Source: Zooshikella harenae | GTDB lineage: Bacteria; Pseudomonadota; Gammaproteobacteria; Pseudomonadales; Zooshikellaceae | Assembly (NCBI RefSeq): GCF_018837975.1 | Contig: NZ_JAGSOY010000006.1 | Coordinates: 82,663-146,662, forward strand | Direction of reading: 5' to 3' | DNA length: 64,000 nt | Shown here: piece by piece, positions 8,353 to 17,328 of the stretch | Position numbering within the stretch: the stretch's first letter is position 1 | How the letters are laid out: each line of letters opens with the position of its first letter | Translations under genes and position numbers: made by a program | Notes under the pieces: model-generated | Seen by the model: the letters and a program-made list of their open reading frames with translations, nothing else | Databases searched by the model: none | What the model was told of the DNA's origin: nothing

Positions 8353-9344
8353 CAGATTTTGACGTTACTTTAAGCATGATATTAGAAGGTGCGTTACTTG
8401 CGTCACCAAAGCCCTTAACCATAGAACATATGCAACTTCTGTTTTCAGAAAATAGTCGTCCAGACTCTGAAGCCATTAAGCAAGCTTTAACAGTAATCAG
8501 TGAGCAGTGTGAAGGGCGTGGGTTTGAACTTAAAGAGGTCGCTTCAGGCTATCGCTTTCAAGTACGCAGTCAGTTGAGTGAGTGGGTTGGTAAGCTGTGG
8601 GAAGAGCGACCACCTCGTTATACTCGGGCTCTGCTGGAAACACTTGCACTCATTGCTTATCGGCAGCCAATTACACGTGGTGAAATTGAAGATATTCGTG
8701 GTGTCAGTGTAAGTTCTTCCATCATTAAAACCTTGCAAGAGCGAGAGTGGGTAAGGGTGGTAGGGCATCGTGATGTGCCTGGCAGGCCTGCAATGTATGC
8801 AACAACACGTCAATTTTTAGATTACTTCAATCTGCAAAGCTTAGATCAGCTGCCGCCGCTTGCTGAAATTAAAGAAATGGCTGCGAATGAAGAACTGGCT
8901 CTGGATGAGTCTGGAGAACAGCAAGTAGGCTCAAGTGAGGAGTCACAGGATAAACCAATGTCAGCAGATGAACTGTTTGCTGAGCTTGATGATATGGAGC
9001 AGCATTTACCTGAACATTTTGATCAGTTGTTATCTGGCAAGTTTGAGCCAGAAGCTGACGAAGAGGAAGCTGCAAGTGAAGACACGACTGAAAGCATTGA
9101 TCAGGATAAGTCATTACATGAAGCGTCTTTGTCCGTGATTGAAGTTGAAGAAACAGAAAAAGTGACATTGGCAGAAGAAACTGCAAGAGCTCAAGAGCGT
9201 GTAGCAGCATTCTTGGATAAGCAGCTTCAAGAAGAACACGTACAACATGGCACTGAAGAAACTGATTCAAGTGAATCTGAAGTAATATCTGATGAAAGAA
9301 CTTTAGATGAGTCTTCCTCTCAACAGGATGGCTCTGCTTCTTAA
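8349..9344 (+). CDS. scpB: segregation and condensation protein ScpB
   Basis: A 331-residue partner of ScpA. The two winged-helix domains occupy about residues 1-185, with the conserved RYTRALLETLALIAYRQPITRGEIEDIRGVSVSSSIIKTL (about 90-130), HRDVPGRPAMYATTRQFLDYF and LDQLPPLAEI. The last 140 residues are a strongly acidic, low-complexity tail rich in Glu, Ser and Asp, longer than in most ScpB proteins (usually below 250 residues). The tail is probably disordered and its role is unknown. It overlaps scpA and is followed 77 bases later by rluB. Confidence 0.93.
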   Translation: MTDFDVTLSMILEGALLASPKPLTIEHMQLLFSENSRPDSEAIKQALTVISEQCEGRGFELKEVASGYRFQVRSQLSEWVGKLWEERPPRYTRALLETLALIAYRQPITRGEIEDIRGVSVSSSIIKTLQEREWVRVVGHRDVPGRPAMYATTRQFLDYFNLQSLDQLPPLAEIKEMAANEELALDESGEQQVGSSEESQDKPMSADELFAELDDMEQHLPEHFDQLLSGKFEPEADEEEAASEDTTESIDQDKSLHEASLSVIEVEETEKVTLAEETARAQERVAAFLDKQLQEEHVQHGTEETDSSESEVISDERTLDESSSQQDGSAS

Positions 9345-9421
9345 TAAAGATTTCTTTAATTTGAAAAACTGGAAGCTCAATACCTGAGATTGGTAGTAAG
9401 CTTTAATTATTGAAAACGGTT

Positions 9422-10285
9422 GTGAGTAAAAACGAAGTGGAAACGGTTAAGTTACAAAAAGCCTTGGCTCAAACAGGCCTGGCTTCCAGGCGTGAAATTG
9501 AGCGATGGATTGCCGAAGGTCGTGTTCAGGTAAATGGGCAAACAGCGGCTTTAGGTGCAAGAGTTTCTAGTGTTGATCAGGTAAAAGTAGATGACCGATT
9601 AGTAACCATTAGTTGTGGTGCTGAACATCGACGTGTATTGGTTTATAACAAGCCTGAAGGAGAAGTTTGTTCAAGAAAAGACAATGAGGGCCGTCCTACA
9701 GTCTTTGATCGACTACCAAAGCTTAAAGGAGAACGCTGGATAAATATCGGGCGTCTGGATATAAACACATCAGGGTTATTGTTATTTACCAGTGATGGTG
9801 AGTTGGCAAATCGCCTGATGCATCCTTCATATCAGGTTGAGCGAGAATATGCTGTTCGAGTCATGGGTGAGGTAACACCTGAAATAACTGAACGCTTATT
9901 TAAGGGGGTAACGCTGGAGGATGGCCCTGCACGCTTTACGGATATTGTTGATTCTGGTGGTGATGGCATTAATCGCTGGTTTCATGTTGTTATCATGGAA
10001 GGCCGAAACAGAGAAGTTCGTCGTCTTTGGGAGTCTCAAGGGGTAAAAGTAAGCCGTCTAAAACGCGTGCGTTACGGAAATGTTATTTTGTCTAGTCGTG
10101 TCAAGGTTGGCGCTTGGGAAGAGCTTCCCCAGCGAGAAGTGGATGAATTAGCTAAGCTGGTAGGCTTAAGTGTTAAACCTGTGCCAGTGCATAGTAAACA
10201 AGGTAAGACGGATTTACAGCGCCAGCAGCGAAAGCATCCCACCAGTAAGCCTAGAAAAAAGAAGCCAGTTCGCCCTCAGCGTTAA
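9422..10285 (+). CDS. rluB: 23S rRNA pseudouridine(2605) synthase RluB
   Basis: A pseudouridine synthase of the RsuA/RluB/E/F family, about 287 residues from the GTG at 9422 (an in-frame TTG at 9410 is less likely). It begins with an S4 RNA-binding domain ([30 protein letters not shown]). The catalytic domain follows, with the active-site Asp in [14 protein letters not shown], then [16 protein letters not shown] and the [15 protein letters not shown] motif typical of RluB. The C-terminus is a basic Lys/Arg/Pro-rich tail. RluB modifies U2605 of 23S rRNA. Its place directly after scpB is the usual one in gammaproteobacteria. Confidence 0.93.
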   Translation: MSKNEVETVKLQKALAQTGLASRREIERWIAEGRVQVNGQTAALGARVSSVDQVKVDDRLVTISCGAEHRRVLVYNKPEGEVCSRKDNEGRPTVFDRLPKLKGERWINIGRLDINTSGLLLFTSDGELANRLMHPSYQVEREYAVRVMGEVTPEITERLFKGVTLEDGPARFTDIVDSGGDGINRWFHVVIMEGRNREVRRLWESQGVKVSRLKRVRYGNVILSSRVKVGAWEELPQREVDELAKLVGLSVKPVPVHSKQGKTDLQRQQRKHPTSKPRKKKPVRPQR

Positions 10286-10294
10286 TTAGTGTGA

Positions 10295-11251
10295 CTAACT
10301 ATTAACGACCACATTTCGACCTGATGCTTTAGCACGGTACAAGGCTTGGTCTGCTCTATTAAATAAGTCTTGTATCGTATCTTTTGCCTGAAGCGTTGAT
10401 GTGCCCAAGCTAACAGTGAGTGGAATTGCAGCGTTATTAAATTGGCATTGCATATCTTCAATACTCTTACGCAAACGCTCTGCCACAACTGTTGCGGCTT
10501 TTTTACTGGTTTTAGAGAGCAGGACAATAAATTCCTCGCCACCATACCGAAAAACCATATCTACATTTCTTAAGCTGTTATGTAAACAGGCTACAGTTTG
10601 CTTAAGTACATAGTCTCCAGCACTATGGCCGTAATTATCATTGATTTGTTTAAAATGATCTAAATCTAAGACCAGCAAGGACAGAGGTTGTTTTTCCCGC
10701 TTACAAACCTGTAACTCTCTATGAAGCGCATTATCAAGTGCAATGCGGTTGCCTGCACCTGTTAGTGGATCGTAAAGAGCAGCCTGAATAGCTGACCGAT
10801 ACTGCAATGCATTGCGTAGCGGGCAAACGACATACTGCAGTAACTCTTCCATACAGGCCAATTCATCTTCAGTAAAACGGCGTTGGCGGTAGCCGATTAT
10901 TTCTCCGAGCTGATCCGTTTCTGTGATCATTCTATAACTACAGCTGTGGTGCTTGGTTTTTCCACAGTGAATACTCAGGCCATAATCTTTATGAAGATAG
11001 GTAAGGCCATCTAGCTCAACCAGCCCATCGATACTACTAAAGATTTGTTGAATGAGTGTCTCTATTTCCAGTGAGGTTTGCAGTCGTTGGATAAACTGCA
11101 AACGCTGTGTTATTGAAAGGTTATCCGTTTGAATTGTGTGTAGCGGTTGTCTATTAACCTTTGCGTTGGATGAGGCTTGTCCATTGACTGCGGTGAGCTT
11201 TCTTAACTTGCTCATGTGAGATTGCTGCACAGGTTGATTCATAACGACCAA
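10295..11251 (-). CDS. diguanylate cyclase (GGDEF domain)
   Basis: A 318-residue protein with a C-terminal GGDEF domain (about residues 150-318) that would make cyclic di-GMP from two GTP. The signature is RYGGEEFIVLL, with intact GGEEF, and an RxxD inhibitory site (RNVD) lies five residues before it, so product inhibition is expected. Other domain landmarks are DPLTGAGNRIALD and LVLDLDHFKQINDNYGHSAGD. The N-terminal 140 residues have no transmembrane helix and no sensor domain I recognise; they contain a Cys/His-rich stretch (HCGKTKHHSC, about residues 94-103) that could bind a ligand. It converges with rluB, nine bases apart. Confidence 0.92.
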   Translation of the reverse strand: MVVMNQPVQQSHMSKLRKLTAVNGQASSNAKVNRQPLHTIQTDNLSITQRLQFIQRLQTSLEIETLIQQIFSSIDGLVELDGLTYLHKDYGLSIHCGKTKHHSCSYRMITETDQLGEIIGYRQRRFTEDELACMEELLQYVVCPLRNALQYRSAIQAALYDPLTGAGNRIALDNALHRELQVCKREKQPLSLLVLDLDHFKQINDNYGHSAGDYVLKQTVACLHNSLRNVDMVFRYGGEEFIVLLSKTSKKAATVVAERLRKSIEDMQCQFNNAAIPLTVSLGTSTLQAKDTIQDLFNRADQALYRAKASGRNVVVNS

Positions 11252-11632
11252 AGCCTTCTGTAAATAGTTCCGTCTTGTTCGCTAAACCATTGCGAATTTT
11301 ATGCCACTTAATTAATTTTTTATTATTTAAATATTTCTGCGGCTTTACAGTCCCGTAACGAGCTAAGGCGGCAAACTGGTTCCGCCTGAATGGCTATTAT
11401 TTGATTTAACAACTAATAATAACGGATAGAGTGGGGGGAGCGTCAAATAAGTGACGAAAAAAAGCAGTTTGTTATAGGTGCTTTTTTGCTTTTAACAATT
11501 AGCAGGAGAACTAATAATAGGCTCAGTAATAGCTTTTCAATGCTCAAAGAGGAGCATGTAATCCTCTTTGAGCATTTTATGGGATGATTTCAGGTTTTAC
11601 TTTACTGGAAGGAAATTATTAATAACGGGCGT
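11252..11632 (-). other. 381-base gap between yciK and the diguanylate cyclase
   Basis: No gene seen. The part nearest yciK holds a strong hairpin (listed separately); the remainder, AT-rich around 11300-11340, is presumably the promoter region of the diguanylate cyclase gene. Confidence 0.5.
11539..11576 (-). terminator. strong hairpin terminator after the yciK operon
   Basis: A perfect 15-base inverted repeat (11539-11553 with 11562-11576) and an eight-base loop, 57 bases beyond the yciK stop. The tail on the minus strand is not a long U run, so termination may be aided by other factors. Confidence 0.65.
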
Positions 11633-12373
11633 TTATTGAGCATTAAAGGCTTGGCCATTGACGGGTTGACTCTCAGGTCCCATTAAATAGAGGTAAACAT
11701 TCATGATGTCTTCTGGGCTAGCCAATTTAGCTTGATCCTCTGCCGGATAAGCTTGTGCTCGCATGGCTGTTCTGGTTGCTCCTGGGTTCACCGAGTTAAA
11801 GCGGATGTGGCTAATTTCTTCCTCTTCATCGGCAAGTACCTGCATCAGTCCTTCAGTTGCAAATTTGGATACAGCATATGCGCCCCAATGCGCTCTGCCC
11901 TTACGCCCAACAGAGGATGACGTAAAAATGACAGAGGCATCACTTGATTTGCGAAGTAGTGGTAGAAGCGCTTGCGTCATCATAAAGGCTGCATTGACAT
12001 TAACCTGCATGACCTGATGCCATGTATCAATATTGTACTGGCTAATGGGGGTCAGTGTTCCTAAGCTTCCTGCATTATGAAGCAGGCCATCTAACTGACC
12101 AAATTCCTGGTCAATACGTTGTGCTAAATCATCATAATCTTTAGGGCTAGCACCATCTAAATTCATTGGGTAAATAGCAGGTTGTGGATAGCCTTTTTGC
12201 TCAATTTCATCATAAACAGCTTCTAGCTTTTTGGTGGTACGGCCTAGCAAAATTACAGTGGCGCCGTAATGGGCAAAACTTAGGGCAGCTGCCTTGCCAA
12301 TGCCATCACCAGCACCTGTAACCAAAATAACACGATCAGCTAACAGATTATCGTGTGCTTGATATTCAAACAT
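11633..12373 (-). CDS. yciK: YciK family short-chain dehydrogenase
   Basis: A 246-residue SDR-family oxidoreductase. The Rossmann glycine motif is TGAGDGIG (residues about 19-26), the NAG motif is HNAGSLG, and the active site is SSVGRKGRAHWGAYAVSKFATEG with catalytic Ser, Tyr and Lys. YciK proteins are of unknown substrate. An open reading frame runs 50 codons further upstream into mupP, but the MFEYQAHDN start at 12373 matches the family N-terminus and lies 22 bases after the mupP stop. It is the last gene of the mupP-yciK pair, which is conserved in Pseudomonas. Confidence 0.9.
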   Translation of the reverse strand: MFEYQAHDNLLADRVILVTGAGDGIGKAAALSFAHYGATVILLGRTTKKLEAVYDEIEQKGYPQPAIYPMNLDGASPKDYDDLAQRIDQEFGQLDGLLHNAGSLGTLTPISQYNIDTWHQVMQVNVNAAFMMTQALLPLLRKSSDASVIFTSSSVGRKGRAHWGAYAVSKFATEGLMQVLADEEEEISHIRFNSVNPGATRTAMRAQAYPAEDQAKLASPEDIMNVYLYLMGPESQPVNGQAFNAQ

Positions 12374-12395
12374 GATGTTCGCCCAATTAGTAAAG

Positions 12396-13082
12396 TTAAG
12401 CTCGTAAAGTCCAGTTGTTATCGTCAAGCCAATCAAGAATATCCATGGCAGAATCTGCATGAAAATCAGCAGGCCAGGATTCTGGATTGCTGTCATTGTC
12501 AATATAGCCATAGCATGCCGCAACCGTCACCATACCTGCACGTTGGCCTGCTTCAATGTCCCGTTCATGATCACCAATGTAAATACACTGCTGAGGTATG
12601 CAGTTAAGCTGATTGCAGGCAGTGAGTAGCGCTTCTGGGTGAGGTTTGCGCTGCTGAACATGATCTGGACATAGCGTTACTGCACTGCGTTTAGTGAGTG
12701 CAAGTGAGTCCATTATTGGCAAAGTATATTGACTGGGTTTGTTGGTAACTACGCCCCAGGGGAGCTGGCGAGACTCAATAGCTTGCAGTAAATGATCCAT
12801 GCCTGGAAATAAGGTTGTTTCGTTGACAAGCTGCTCTTCATAAAAGGCTAACAGTTGCTGGTGTAATGCAGTAAAGCGCTCATCCTCTTCTGTTATCGAA
12901 AAAGCTAGTTTGACTAAGGCTTTTGCGCCATTAGAAACGCAGTTGCGTACCAAATCGTAGTCAAGGTTACTTTCACCATGAGCGTGGCGCAGACGATTTA
13001 CTGCAGCAACTAAGTCTGGAGCGGTGTCGAGTAAAGTGCCATCTAAGTCAAACAAAATGGCATGGATTGGAGACGTTTGCAT
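12396..13082 (-). CDS. mupP: N-acetylmuramic acid 6-phosphate phosphatase MupP (HAD family)
   Basis: A 228-residue HAD-superfamily IA phosphatase. Motif I is LFDLDGTLLDTAPDL (residues 10-24), with nucleophile and acid Asp. Motif II is the Thr in GVVTNKP, the conserved Lys lies in QQRKPHPE, and motif IV is YIGDHERDIEAGQRAGM. On sequence alone it would be called phosphoglycolate phosphatase. Its position between ubiG and yciK is that of Pseudomonas mupP, which dephosphorylates MurNAc-6-phosphate in the cell-wall recycling route that bypasses de novo UDP-MurNAc synthesis. I therefore infer MupP; a Gph-type activity remains the alternative. Confidence 0.8.
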   Translation of the reverse strand: MQTSPIHAILFDLDGTLLDTAPDLVAAVNRLRHAHGESNLDYDLVRNCVSNGAKALVKLAFSITEEDERFTALHQQLLAFYEEQLVNETTLFPGMDHLLQAIESRQLPWGVVTNKPSQYTLPIMDSLALTKRSAVTLCPDHVQQRKPHPEALLTACNQLNCIPQQCIYIGDHERDIEAGQRAGMVTVAACYGYIDNDSNPESWPADFHADSAMDILDWLDDNNWTLRA

Positions 13083-13131
13083 GAAGGTTTCTGCTTCTCA
13101 ACTGAACAGGTGTTACTCATTATGTTTGGTT

Positions 13132-13157
13132 TAGCTCAGATAACTAAACCTGAGCTA
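13132..13157 (-). other. intercistronic hairpin between ubiG and mupP
   Basis: Eight-base perfect inverted repeat TAGCTCAG / CTGAGCTA with a ten-base loop in the 90-base space after ubiG. No U tract follows on the minus strand, so it is more likely an RNA-stability element or attenuator than a terminator. Confidence 0.3.
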
Positions 13158-13172
13158 TGCCAACTACAGTAT

Positions 13173-13925
13173 TCATTCTGGTTTTACAGTGTGCAGCAAA
13201 TAGTTGACGCTGACATCGTGTTCATCCAGTTTATAGTGTTTGGTGATGGGGTTATAGCTCATCCCTGTCATAGTTTGTGACTGTAAGCCTGCAGCACGTA
13301 CCCAGCGAGCAAGTTCTGCTGGACGTAAGAACTTGTTCCACTCATGAGTACCTTTAGGAAGTAGCTTTAAAACGTATTCAGCACCGACGATGGCAAATAA
13401 ATAAGATTTGGGGTTACGGTTAATAGTTGAGAAGAAGACATGGCCGCCAGGTTTAACCAATTGGCTGCATGCTTTTATGACTGATGATGGATCAGGGACG
13501 TGTTCTAACATTTCAAGACAAGTGACAACATCAAAATACCCTGGCTTTTCTTGCGCTAAGGTTTCTGCTGTGGTTTGAGCGTATTCAACACTTGCGCCGG
13601 ATTCCAGACAGTGGAGTTTAGCAACGGTTAATGGCGCTTCACCCATATCGATGCCTTGCACTTGAGCACCACGTAAGGCCATGGACTCAGCAAGAATGCC
13701 ACCACCACAGCCGACATCGAGTACTTTTTTGCCTGGCAGAGATGCTCGTTCATCAATGAAATTAAGCCTCAGCGGATTGATATCATGGAGCGGCTTAAAC
13801 TCACTGTTACGATCCCACCAGCGGCTAGCTAATGCCTCAAACTTAGCGATTTCATCGGCATCAACGTTTTTATCTGTATTAACATTGTTTGGGGTATTAA
13901 CGTTGCTGTTAGGGGATTGTTCCAT
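13173..13925 (-). CDS. ubiG: 3-demethylubiquinone/2-octaprenyl-6-hydroxyphenol O-methyltransferase UbiG
   Basis: A 250-residue SAM-dependent methyltransferase that carries out both O-methylation steps of ubiquinone synthesis. The family start [17 protein letters not shown] (about residues 22-38), [15 protein letters not shown], and SAM motif [17 protein letters not shown] (about 68-83) are clear. Later features are [30 protein letters not shown], and [10 protein letters not shown] near the C-terminus. I use the ATG at 13925; an ATG at 13934 is possible, while the longer open frame runs into mtaD. The first 20 residues are an Asn-rich, probably flexible extension. Confidence 0.94.
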   Translation of the reverse strand: MEQSPNSNVNTPNNVNTDKNVDADEIAKFEALASRWWDRNSEFKPLHDINPLRLNFIDERASLPGKKVLDVGCGGGILAESMALRGAQVQGIDMGEAPLTVAKLHCLESGASVEYAQTTAETLAQEKPGYFDVVTCLEMLEHVPDPSSVIKACSQLVKPGGHVFFSTINRNPKSYLFAIVGAEYVLKLLPKGTHEWNKFLRPAELARWVRAAGLQSQTMTGMSYNPITKHYKLDEHDVSVNYLLHTVKPE

Positions 13926-13966
13926 TGCGAGCATTTCCCGTTTTAAAGTACCTTGCTGGTACTGGT

Positions 13967-15295
13967 TTATTTGCCAGTAATGATATGTTCTTTCCAACGT
14001 AAAGTGTTGGCTTTGAGATAATCAATATCTAATGTAGTGAGTTCCCGATTGTTTAACACTAAATTACCGTCAACCCAAACATGCGTCACTTGTCGTGAAC
14101 TTGCGGTGTACACAATTTGTGAAACAGGATGGTACATGGGCAGATTTTCCAGCTCATCTAGATTGATGGCCGTAACATCTGCAGCTTTATTAACTTCTAA
14201 ACTACCCGTGATGTCATCAATGCCTAATGTTTTTGCACCATTTATTGTCGCCATGGCGAGTGCTTCATGGGCAGACAAAGCGGCAGCATCTTCAGCAACC
14301 GCTTTAGCTAGTAAGGCCGCCGTACGCATTTCGCCCAGCATATCCAGGTCATTATTGCTGGCTGCACCATCAGTACCTAAGGAAACATTAACACCTGCTT
14401 TTAGAAGCTGATCAACAGGGCTAAAACCGCTGGCTAGTTTTAAGTTGGATTCTGGGCAATGAACAACATGTGCTCCTGTTTGCAGGAGTAGCTGAATATC
14501 TGCTTCAGTGATTTGGGTCATATGCACACACTGTAGGCGTGGGCTGAGTAAGCCTAAATCATGCAGTCGCTGTAAAGGACGTTTTCCTGTTTTAGCCAGT
14601 CCCTCATCAACTTCAGTGGGGGTTTCATGAATATGCATTTGGACTGCGGCATCTAATTGCTCAGATAGAGTAGCAATACGTTTTAGTGGTTCATCTGACA
14701 CGGTGTAAGGGGCATGAGGGCCAAACATAATGCGCGTCATAGACTGATGACGGAACTGATCAAAAACCTCAAGCCCTTTGTGAATATATTCGTCTGGATC
14801 TTTGGCCCAGGGGGTGGGGAAGTCCATAATAGGAAAGCTGATCTGGCTACGAATTTTAGCATCTAAAGCGACTCTGGCGGCTACTTCTGGGAAAAAATAC
14901 ATATCACTGAAGGTTGTAGTACCACAGCGAAGCATTTCAGCAATCGCAAGTTGGGTGCCATCGTGAACAAATTCAGCGCTTACCCATTGAGATTCTGCAG
15001 GCCAAATATGTTCATTTAGCCAAGTCATTAAAGGAAGGTCATCCGCTTTTCCACGGAAAAATGACATTGCTGCATGACAGTGAGTATTAATAAAGCCGGG
15101 AATGAGTGCATGGTTCGGTAGTTGTTGATGGTTTGTTGGCTGGTACTGATTTAGTACTTGTTCATTAGGTATGATGGCAATGATTGTTCCACCATTTATA
15201 ACAAGTGCATGATTTTGGAGTACTTCTTTATCACCATTGACAGGGATGACCCAGCCAGCCTCAATAATAGTATCGACAACTTTTTTTTCACTCAT
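13967..15295 (-). CDS. mtaD: 5-methylthioadenosine / S-adenosylhomocysteine deaminase (TRZ/ATZ amidohydrolase)
   Basis: A 442-residue amidohydrolase. Metal and substrate motifs are present: [13 protein letters not shown] with the HxH pair, [24 protein letters not shown], and [14 protein letters not shown] with the conserved Asp. These fit the MtaD/SsnA branch that deaminates methylthioadenosine to methylthioinosine or SAH to S-inosylhomocysteine. Context supports methylthioadenosine: mtnA, which isomerises methylthioribose-1-phosphate, is divergent next door, and the same pair occurs in Pseudomonas. I prefer the ATG at 15295 to a GTG four codons upstream. It is followed by ubiG after 41 bases. 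Confidence 0.88.
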   Translation of the reverse strand: MSEKKVVDTIIEAGWVIPVNGDKEVLQNHALVINGGTIIAIIPNEQVLNQYQPTNHQQLPNHALIPGFINTHCHAAMSFFRGKADDLPLMTWLNEHIWPAESQWVSAEFVHDGTQLAIAEMLRCGTTTFSDMYFFPEVAARVALDAKIRSQISFPIMDFPTPWAKDPDEYIHKGLEVFDQFRHQSMTRIMFGPHAPYTVSDEPLKRIATLSEQLDAAVQMHIHETPTEVDEGLAKTGKRPLQRLHDLGLLSPRLQCVHMTQITEADIQLLLQTGAHVVHCPESNLKLASGFSPVDQLLKAGVNVSLGTDGAASNNDLDMLGEMRTAALLAKAVAEDAAALSAHEALAMATINGAKTLGIDDITGSLEVNKAADVTAINLDELENLPMYHPVSQIVYTASSRQVTHVWVDGNLVLNNRELTTLDIDYLKANTLRWKEHIITGK

Positions 15296-15679
15296 AGCGG
15301 CTTCCACAGACTGATTAAAAATACAACAGCATTAGTTAGTAGACTTATTCTAGTAATAAGTGATCAGCACGTGTTCATGCATCCTGCACTAACCGGCTGT
15401 ATCCAGAGATCAGTCGGCAGTATATAGTTTTGTGTTGTCTATTTCGAGTTTGATATTCATCGTATGTCGTGTAGCGGGTCTCCTGCTCATATAAATAGGT
15501 AAATAAATTAATATACGACAACTAAATTATTTATGGTGTTATTAAAATAATTGAATGTTTAGATAGTGGTCTGATTCAAGGGTAAAAGGTTTTATAAATA
15601 TACAGATTTTTGCGCTGTAAACTGACAAGTAACCATGCTGAGTGAGTTTATTAAGTTGATGTAAAAGGATACAAAAAAG
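15296..15679. other. 384-base divergent promoter region of mtaD and mtnA
   Basis: No gene seen. The segment is AT-rich, especially 15480-15600, and must hold promoters for both the leftward mtaD-ubiG-mupP-yciK set and the rightward mtnA. I found no recognisable riboswitch or operator. Confidence 0.45.
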
Positions 15680-16747
15680 ATGCAGTCTTCTTTTTCAAAG
15701 GTCGAAGCGATTAGTTGGACAGGGACGCAGTTAAAGCTGCTGGATCAACAAGTATTACCCAGTCAAATACATTATGTACTGTGCTCAACAGCAGAGGATG
15801 TAGCTAAGGCAATACAACAAATGGTTGTTCGTGGCGCGCCTGCTATTGGTATTAGCGCAGCTTATGGTGCTGTTCTTGCAGCAACAGAGGGGCAATCAAT
15901 AAGCTCACTAATGGCTATGCTTGATATGTTGTCTGCAGCAAGACCAACAGCCGTTAATCTTCGTTGGGCAATAGAGCGAATGCGTAAGCTAACCAATGAA
16001 CATGTATCATCTTCAGCTGAAGAGCAGGTTACTGCATCACTGAAAAATAAGCTTATGGCTGAAGCCGTGGCTATTCATCAGGAGGATGTCTCTGCTAATC
16101 AAATCATGGGGCAGTATGGTAAGAAGGCTATCTTAGCATCATCATCTGCTGGCCATAAGCTCAGTGTGATGACCCACTGTAATGCTGGAGCACTCGCAAC
16201 AGGCGGCTATGGAACTGCTCTGGGAGTTATTAGGGCATTGGCTGAAACTAATGAGTTAGATAAGGTTTGGGTTAATGAAACGCGTCCATGGTTACAAGGT
16301 GCTCGGTTAACGGCATGGGAGCTGACCCAGGAAAACATTCCATTTGTTGTAGGTGTAGATGGCGCTGCAGCCTATCATATGACGACGAATAAAATAGACT
16401 GGGTCATCGTAGGTGCTGACCGTATTACCGCAAATGGTGATACAGCTAATAAAATTGGAACCTATGGTTTGGCACTGTTGGCCCATCATCATGGGTGTAA
16501 ATTTATGGTTGTAGCCCCTTCGTCGACAGTTGATATGAGTTTGGCATCAGGAGAAGAAATTGAAATTGAGTGCCGAGGGCGTAATGAGTTAATCATGCTA
16601 GGTGATAAAATGCTAGCACCTGAAAACACCTCTGTGAGCAACCCTGTGTTTGATGTGACGCCTGCTAGTTTAATCAATATGATTGTCACAGAGCGTGGTG
16701 TGATAGAAAATCCAACGCAGGCAAAAATGCAACAACTGTTTTGCTGA
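15680..16747 (+). CDS. mtnA: methylthioribose-1-phosphate isomerase MtnA
   Basis: A 355-residue aldose-ketose isomerase of the eIF-2B alpha-like fold. It converts 5-methylthioribose-1-phosphate to methylthioribulose-1-phosphate in methionine salvage. Key features are MVVRGAPAIGISAAYG (about residues 49-64), the catalytic Cys in MTHCNAGALATGGYG (about 167-181), NETRPWLQGARLTAWEL, and the catalytic Asp in GADRITANGDTANKIGTY (about 245-262). Length is normal. Salvage genes beyond this step (mtnB, mtnC, mtnD) are not in the window. Confidence 0.95.
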   Translation: MQSSFSKVEAISWTGTQLKLLDQQVLPSQIHYVLCSTAEDVAKAIQQMVVRGAPAIGISAAYGAVLAATEGQSISSLMAMLDMLSAARPTAVNLRWAIERMRKLTNEHVSSSAEEQVTASLKNKLMAEAVAIHQEDVSANQIMGQYGKKAILASSSAGHKLSVMTHCNAGALATGGYGTALGVIRALAETNELDKVWVNETRPWLQGARLTAWELTQENIPFVVGVDGAAAYHMTTNKIDWVIVGADRITANGDTANKIGTYGLALLAHHHGCKFMVVAPSSTVDMSLASGEEIEIECRGRNELIMLGDKMLAPENTSVSNPVFDVTPASLINMIVTERGVIENPTQAKMQQLFC

Positions 16748-17328
16748 AAATGAGGCTGATAGTCGTAATGTGACGACTTAAATGTATTGTTGGAATAGCT
16801 TAAGTTAGATGCATTGATTAAATATACACCTTTGCGGTAATTGGTTATAATTACTCATCTTTTTGCTGGGTGACCGGAACTTCACGGAATATTGCCCAGC
16901 CCAACTAACAGTAACTGGTTGTATTAAAGCTGGCTAAGCGTTACCAGTGGTGAATAGATTAATTGTGCATTGAGCATGGTAAAACCCATACCCCTTTACA
17001 TTAATCATTGACGTAATCCGTGTTGAGGATGCGTTCCTATTGGTTTTTTGAGCGTTTCTGGTAAAGGAGGTGGGGCTGTAGTGCATGTTAGGTGATGTCG
17101 ATAAATAGTGTTACTTAAAGCTGTAAGTAGTACGGGCATCTTAATAAAAGCGCTATGAGTTGTCAGAGTGATTCGAGTTGACTCGATTTTAGAAGACAAG
17201 TGCTCAATACGTTTTTTCATGTAGATAGCTTCACTTGGTGCAGTTACTTAATGCATAGGTGTTATCGGTTTTTGACTCATTGATGCTGGCATCAGTCAGA
17301 ACCCACAGCATAAGGAAACATATCCGTA
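16748..17328 (+). other. 581-base gap before gyrA
   Basis: No convincing gene. A 71-codon open frame on the minus strand at 17005-17220 has no family signature or good start site. A consensus -10 hexamer TATAAT occurs at 16846-16851 but lacks a properly spaced -35. A short repeat, GCTGGG (16865-16870) with CCCAGC (16895-16900), has no T tract. The region presumably contains the gyrA promoter and a long leader. Confidence 0.4.

Noticed and set aside
12374..12523. N-terminal extension of YciK by 50 residues
   Set aside because: The extension overlaps mupP in another frame and shows no SDR similarity; the ATG at 12373 fits the family.
16865..16900. Hairpin GCTGGG / CCCAGC as mtnA terminator
   Set aside because: Six-base stem, long loop and no T tract.
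17005..17220. 71-codon open frame on the minus strand upstream of gyrA
   Set aside because: No ribosome binding site or recognisable protein features, and it lies in the leader region of gyrA; probably chance.
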